From: Neodiprion pinetum
Taxonomy: Eukaryota > Arthropoda > Insecta > Hymenoptera > Diprionidae
NCBI RefSeq assembly: GCF_021155775.2
Contig: NC_060236.1
Location: 1,913,001-1,977,000 of the forward strand
Direction: 5' to 3'
Length of the DNA stretch: 64,000 bases
Within the stretch, counting starts at the first letter, position 1, and each line of letters opens with the position of its first letter. A program made the translations under genes and the position numbers. Shown here piece after piece: positions 59,544 through 64,000 of this stretch. Under the pieces are notes generated by a model. It made no database searches. It was not told where the DNA came from and saw nothing but the letters and a program-made list of their open reading frames with translations.

Positions 59544-61472
59544 TTTCTAACTGGACATTTATACTTACAATCAAGATCCTTGCGTAAAATATTCCAAGTT
59601 AGGTGAGAAAAACAAAAAACACGAAATATACATCAATATTTCATAACTTCCAGTATATTTTCTTGTATATATTAATAAGTATTTAATGCAGCGATAGTTG
59701 GCTGTACTTAATACAATTATAAGTTTCCATTTTTCAAGCATTACCTAACATCTGAGAAAAACTTTTTGTTTTTTAATTCTCTTTTACCCCCCAACGGAAG
59801 TACGTGCCTTTAACTTTTATTGATTTGAAATGATGTTGTTAATTACATATGTATAAAGTATGATACTATAAGTACCAAAGGAAAACAAATTACTTTTGAC
59901 AATTGTCTGTAATTTATATGCATTATAAGAGTGAAAACAATGGTGCTTGAGGAATGTTGGTTAGCCTAATAGTAGTATTTCTTGATTAGTGAATAATAGC
60001 AAAGATATATAATATTTTTGATGATACGGTTCATTTAAAACGACAGCTTCGTATGAAGAGATTTCTTTTAGTACGATGTTCACAAATCAAATAATATGTA
60101 TATTTCTAGTTCCATAATTGTCAAACATTTATTTGATGTGTTGAAACAAACTGTGAACAAAGCTTGTTTCGATAGATGATTACGTTTTACATATTTTGAG
60201 GAAGTTGAAAGAAAGGGTGCAGAAAACTTGCGTCATATCCCAAAGAAATTATTGACGCTTTAAAATCGACGTACTTAAAACTGTGATTGATGACAAGTAA
60301 TATTCCCAATCAATTCATTATATTTCAGCGTAATACTGCTTATTTATTTGAATCGTTACTAACATAGTTTTATCCTCACAACTAATGAAATGTAAAAAAA
60401 ATCAGACACAGAAACAGAATGTATAAGCATTGAGCTATATAGATATACACAGGTTATATACAATTTAGTAAAACGTCAGTACACCGGTATAAAACTATTA
60501 AGCATTGTGCCATTGCATGAAAAAAAAGAAAAAAAAATTATTCTCATTCATAAGCTTGATATTTGATGAGAGTTTCTGTAAAATGAGTCGATTACATCTA
60601 CTTATGGCGAATGTTTTTACTTGCTTGTAATTACTATATAAATCAATTTTAAATTATATTTACATAGAATCTAAGAGATTTGTTACTTAATACGAGCGTT
60701 TGACCATGTTCAAAACAGAAACGTTTAAATGCGAACAGCATAATGCGAAGTGATACAATATCAGAGAAACACGTGAATTACGTGCACAAGTGCCATATAA
60801 ATTCTTTTCCTCTTATCGTTGAATTGACATGATACATACAAACTTTAAATATTTTCTAACATGTTCCAAAGTGGGGAAAAGAAATTCTGACTTACCACGA
60901 AGACGCAGTAATTCAATTCCTACTTTTTAACAGAAACTGCACCACTATACATGCACTGTCAGTGATGTTGAAACTTAAAACTGTTTTTACTACGGCCAAT
61001 CTGACGAAAGGATATACCTAACTTCAGATTTGAAATTTTAAGCATTTACAATTTTCGAAACGTTTTCCCCAATTACTATTACACAATCATGAATTTTATT
61101 CGCTCGATTTTATGTGAAGTTTCAACCACGAGTATTGATAATACAACTGATGTCAATATTTGAAGATATTTTTTTCTAATACAGATTTCTATGTACTGTT
61201 ATACGTGCCTTAATAAATAATTAAGTAAAAAAGTTTTCTGCTATACTTTAGTCTTTAAATTAAGAGGACGAAAAATTGTTAGTAAGTGTATAAACGATGA
61301 TTCGCATATAATTTCTGTGCAGGATACATCATCAAGTTCAATAAAACGTACAAATTAAACGAATTAGATAATGAATAATGAAAGAATGCGTTGACATGAT
61401 TTAGATTTTTATTTTATTGTTAAATTTTGGTGTACGATAAAAAGTTTTTACAAAACATGCCCATTCAAATTT
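59544..61472. other. Convergent 3' region of myosin and USP5
   Basis: 1.9 kb of AT-rich DNA between the myosin TAA and the USP5 TAG on the opposite strand. Several AATAAA-like hexamers on the plus strand (for example at about 61214 and 61340) suit long, possibly overlapping 3' untranslated regions. No coding frame is seen. Confidence 0.7.
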
Positions 61473-64000
61473 CTATTCGATACGTTGATACAGGTATAAG
61501 TAGCCCAATTCCTTTGGTGGATTTTCAGATAGTGCAACCTGGAATGTAGATACAACTCAATGAAATGCGCTGCACATTATGATTTTGGTAGCATACAAAA
61601 GAAATGTCTCAGAAGACATAACGCTCACCTTTTCATCGTTGAATATTACCCAGCGATTATCTTTCAGCAAATGACAAACGTAGTGGCCAACCATAGTTGA
61701 GGTACCCATATGAGAAATGAAACCAACTAATTTGTATCCTGAATCAAAATGAAAATTTAATATTTGACTCGATACTTTAAGTCATGATTAATGCATAACT
61801 CACGTTCATTTCCATCTCTAAACGCAGCATCCTGCACCGGACCTTCTTCTGTGTCAGGAGCATCCAGTTCTGCTTGGTGACTGAAAATCCAGTCTGCTGC
61901 GCGTTCGAGATTGTTATCGGTTGCTTTCAAAGCCTTAGTTGCTTGTTCTTTGGTGAAACCCATGCTCATCACCATTTGGAGGGCTTCTTCGTTCGGTTTG
62001 AAGTCCGTTTTTCCTAAAATTAGAGATTTCATTAATTCAAATCTCTTGGCTTTTCGACACGCTCATTTCTTTTTACAACTACTGAATAATTCACCATGCC
62101 AATGTTTCATAACGTAATTAATCATTTTGAAATTTCACAGAATTACTTGCCTGCCTTCATGTCGATACCCGGAGGCACAAATGGATCTGCAAAATCGGAA
62201 TCTAGGATATGCTCCATGAGCCAGTTAGTTGCGGCTTCCAAGCCTCGATTTTCCGTGAAGAATAACGATCTCTTGCAAGCTTCTGGTGGAAAACCCATAT
62301 CCTTCAACTGTTCGAGAATGGCTTCATCGAAAACAGGAGGTGGCGGTTCAGAGCCGGCAAGTTCCGGTAGCAATTCTTCTCCACTTTGTAATCCCAGCCC
62401 ACGAAGCATACTTAAATCCAACTGATCTGGCATCTCGATAGCAACGTCCAATTTAATGGGGATCCAATCTTCTCTCAGGGTGAATTTTTTTAGATGAATA
62501 ACCAAGTAATCCGGAAAACTTGCGAGACTCGTGACCCTGTGAAAGTAGTTCATCTTATCAGTGCCATTGTTTAAAAAAAGTTATGTACGTTTGTGCGAAC
62601 AAAGTATAAAATAAGCTAGATAAATGTTTTCTAAAAAATAGACCGTACTTGCATGCATTTGTTTTCTGGTTTAGAGCTGTACTATAAAATTGTTCTACAA
62701 TTTCAGGCTGGGTGAACATCTCCAGACACGATGAAAGTTTTATTCGAGGTCTGACGATGCTGTTGGAATCCATCTTTTGACCCTTTGCTTCTACTTCCTT
62801 TTTCTTTGCCTCAAAAGCAGCGACTTCTTCCTGTGAACACGAAACTAGCGGTTCATGGATCGCAACAATAGCGTGATAGACAAAAAATTGTCATAAAATC
62901 GTACCTGATTTACAGCTGCTTTGAGCGGTATGGGAAGTGGCAGCAAATATTCGGGACGATGAGTGTACTTAACTTTGCCAGATCCTCCACATTGATATCT
63001 TTCCTCCACTTTAAATTTAAAGCAATCTGCAGGATTGGCTTGATGACGGCTATTGCGCTACTCAACAGAAAGTTACTTAATGATTCGATTATTAAAAAAA
63101 GTGTGCTCTGGTTACAGATTTTGTAATGATCTAATAATTACATCTAAAAGATCTATCAGCCGGAGGAAAAATTCTTGTGCATCTTGCTGATGGTTGGTTG
63201 AAAAGTCCGGATGACTACGACCGACAAGAGTCTTGAACATTCTCGGAGGTATGCCTTGGCGTCGTTCGTCTTCCGAGCCAGACGGCGGCTGAACAGAGTA
63301 CTTCCCAGAGACTAGACCCACTCCTAATTTTGCCCTGATAACATTGCTTCGTTATGTATGCGTACTTCCAAAGATATCTTGTATTGTTTAGTGATAACTA
63401 TTGGGCATGATCAACGAAGCATACTTTGCAAAACTTACATTTGTGTATTAAAATCGTTTGCAGGATCATTGCCAGACTGTTGAAAAAGTTGCGGAGCTCC
63501 CTCAACATATCTGTAATCGTACAACAGAGCACACAGTAAACAAATTTGTCAAAGAGAACGAATTCGACAGACTAGGAGTTTATGGTGAAGAATGTACCTT
63601 TTTATAAAGTCAGGTATAGTGAACACCATCTGCATGACGCTATTCAGGTAACAGGAATTACCCAAATTAACGAGTCCCGTGTATCCAGGGCCGTAAATAG
63701 CAGTTAATTTGCTCGCAGCCTCCTGAAGTGCTACCCATTCATCAAATTTCTGATTAAGGTCCAACTCTAATTCGACCATAGATTTATCAGTCTTCTCCAT
63801 ATGGGTAATATTGATGCCCCAGTGTGCTAGATGCGTGATAAGATGCGGATCTTCAACCATGTCATCTTCATCGTAAGAAAAAACATCCCCTTTTCCTTCT
63901 TTGGTGATTGTTCCGAGCTTAACAGCCAAAGGGTGGCCTGTGGTGCGATAGTGTTCAATGGCATGATCATTCCCACCAGTTCCGTCATAAAACTTCCGCC
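61473..64000 (-). CDS. Usp5: USP5 (isopeptidase T), C-terminal part
   Basis: Partial: the gene runs off the right edge, so the N-terminal part including most of the ZnF-UBP domain is missing. Exons 5' to 3': 64000(partial)-63598, 63510-63439, 63334-63142, 63057-62905, 62830-62649, 62536-62151, 62013-61804, 61738-61629, 61538-61473; about 590 residues. The enzyme disassembles unanchored polyubiquitin chains and recycles ubiquitin. Seen: the end of the ZnF-UBP domain ([17 protein letters not shown]); the catalytic Cys box [10 protein letters not shown] (Cys codon 63651-63653); the [11 protein letters not shown] helix; a Lys/Glu-rich insert; UBA1 ([12 protein letters not shown]) and UBA2 ([12 protein letters not shown]); the His box MVGHYVCH; and the terminal [10 protein letters not shown]. 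All catalytic residues in view are present. The intron at 62014-62150 uses a GC donor. Confidence 0.97.
62014..62150 (-). other. GC-AG intron in USP5
   Basis: On the minus strand the exon ends ..AAGGCAG and the intron starts GCAAGTAATT, with acceptor ATTTTAG. Only a GC donor at this point keeps the reading frame between UBA1 and UBA2 (phase 1). The nearest GT, four bases on, shifts the frame and hits a stop. AG/GCAAGT is the textbook consensus for this minor class. Confidence 0.9.

Noticed and set aside
1..64000. CRISPR arrays, operons, bacterial-type regulatory sites
   Set aside because: No spaced direct-repeat arrays; the genes are spliced and eukaryotic. The tandem arrays seen are microsatellites or the 120-bp unit.

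Overview
The window is animal nuclear DNA, almost certainly from an insect and most likely a hymenopteran. It has compact intron-rich genes, AT-rich non-coding DNA without strong CpG depletion, many homopolymer and dinucleotide tracts, and closest family matches to insect genes. The order is an inference; nothing in the sequence names the species. I rebuilt six protein-coding genes exon by exon, checking GT-AG sites and reading phase at every junction.

Layout. 1-8635 has no gene I can support: microsatellites and three foldback elements. 8636-21990 (+) is a 13-exon, two-pass receptor guanylate cyclase with an extracellular NIT (nitrate/nitrite-sensing type) domain and no kinase-homology domain (NIT-GC 1). 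Right after its TGA the same frame stays open for another 682 codons (21991-24039). That stretch is plainly coding: it is GC-rich and holds at least eight copies of an R-[LYM]-S-x-P-x-[LV] motif. It has no ATG before the first motifs, so stop-codon readthrough or removal of the stop by splicing is the best explanation. 24040-33917 is intergenic, full of foldbacks, and includes a perfect 67-bp inverted repeat. 33918-41949 (+) is a second, diverged NIT-GC of 14 exons (NIT-GC 2) without such a tail.

43204-46759 (-) is ANKZF1/Vms1, the peptidyl-tRNA hydrolase of ribosome-associated quality control. 49237-50479 (-) is a small two-membrane-segment protein I do not recognise. 51768-59543 (+) is a complete class I myosin of the Myo1D/Myo31DF type. 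61473-64000 (-) is the C-terminal two thirds of USP5 (isopeptidase T), cut by the window edge and containing a GC-AG intron. NIT-GC 2 and ANKZF1 converge, as do the myosin and USP5; the small membrane protein and the myosin are head to head.

Function. The two cyclases are tandem paralogues that should make cGMP in response to an extracellular ligand; the NIT domain points to nitrate, nitrite or nitric-oxide-derived species, but the ligand is inferred. ANKZF1 and USP5 belong to protein quality control and ubiquitin recycling, and the myosin is a membrane-linked actin motor. They are ordinary neighbours, not an operon-like system. The candidate new biology is the conditional C-terminal tail of NIT-GC 1. 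A second theme is the density of foldback elements and of a roughly 120-bp repeated unit in and between the cyclase genes.
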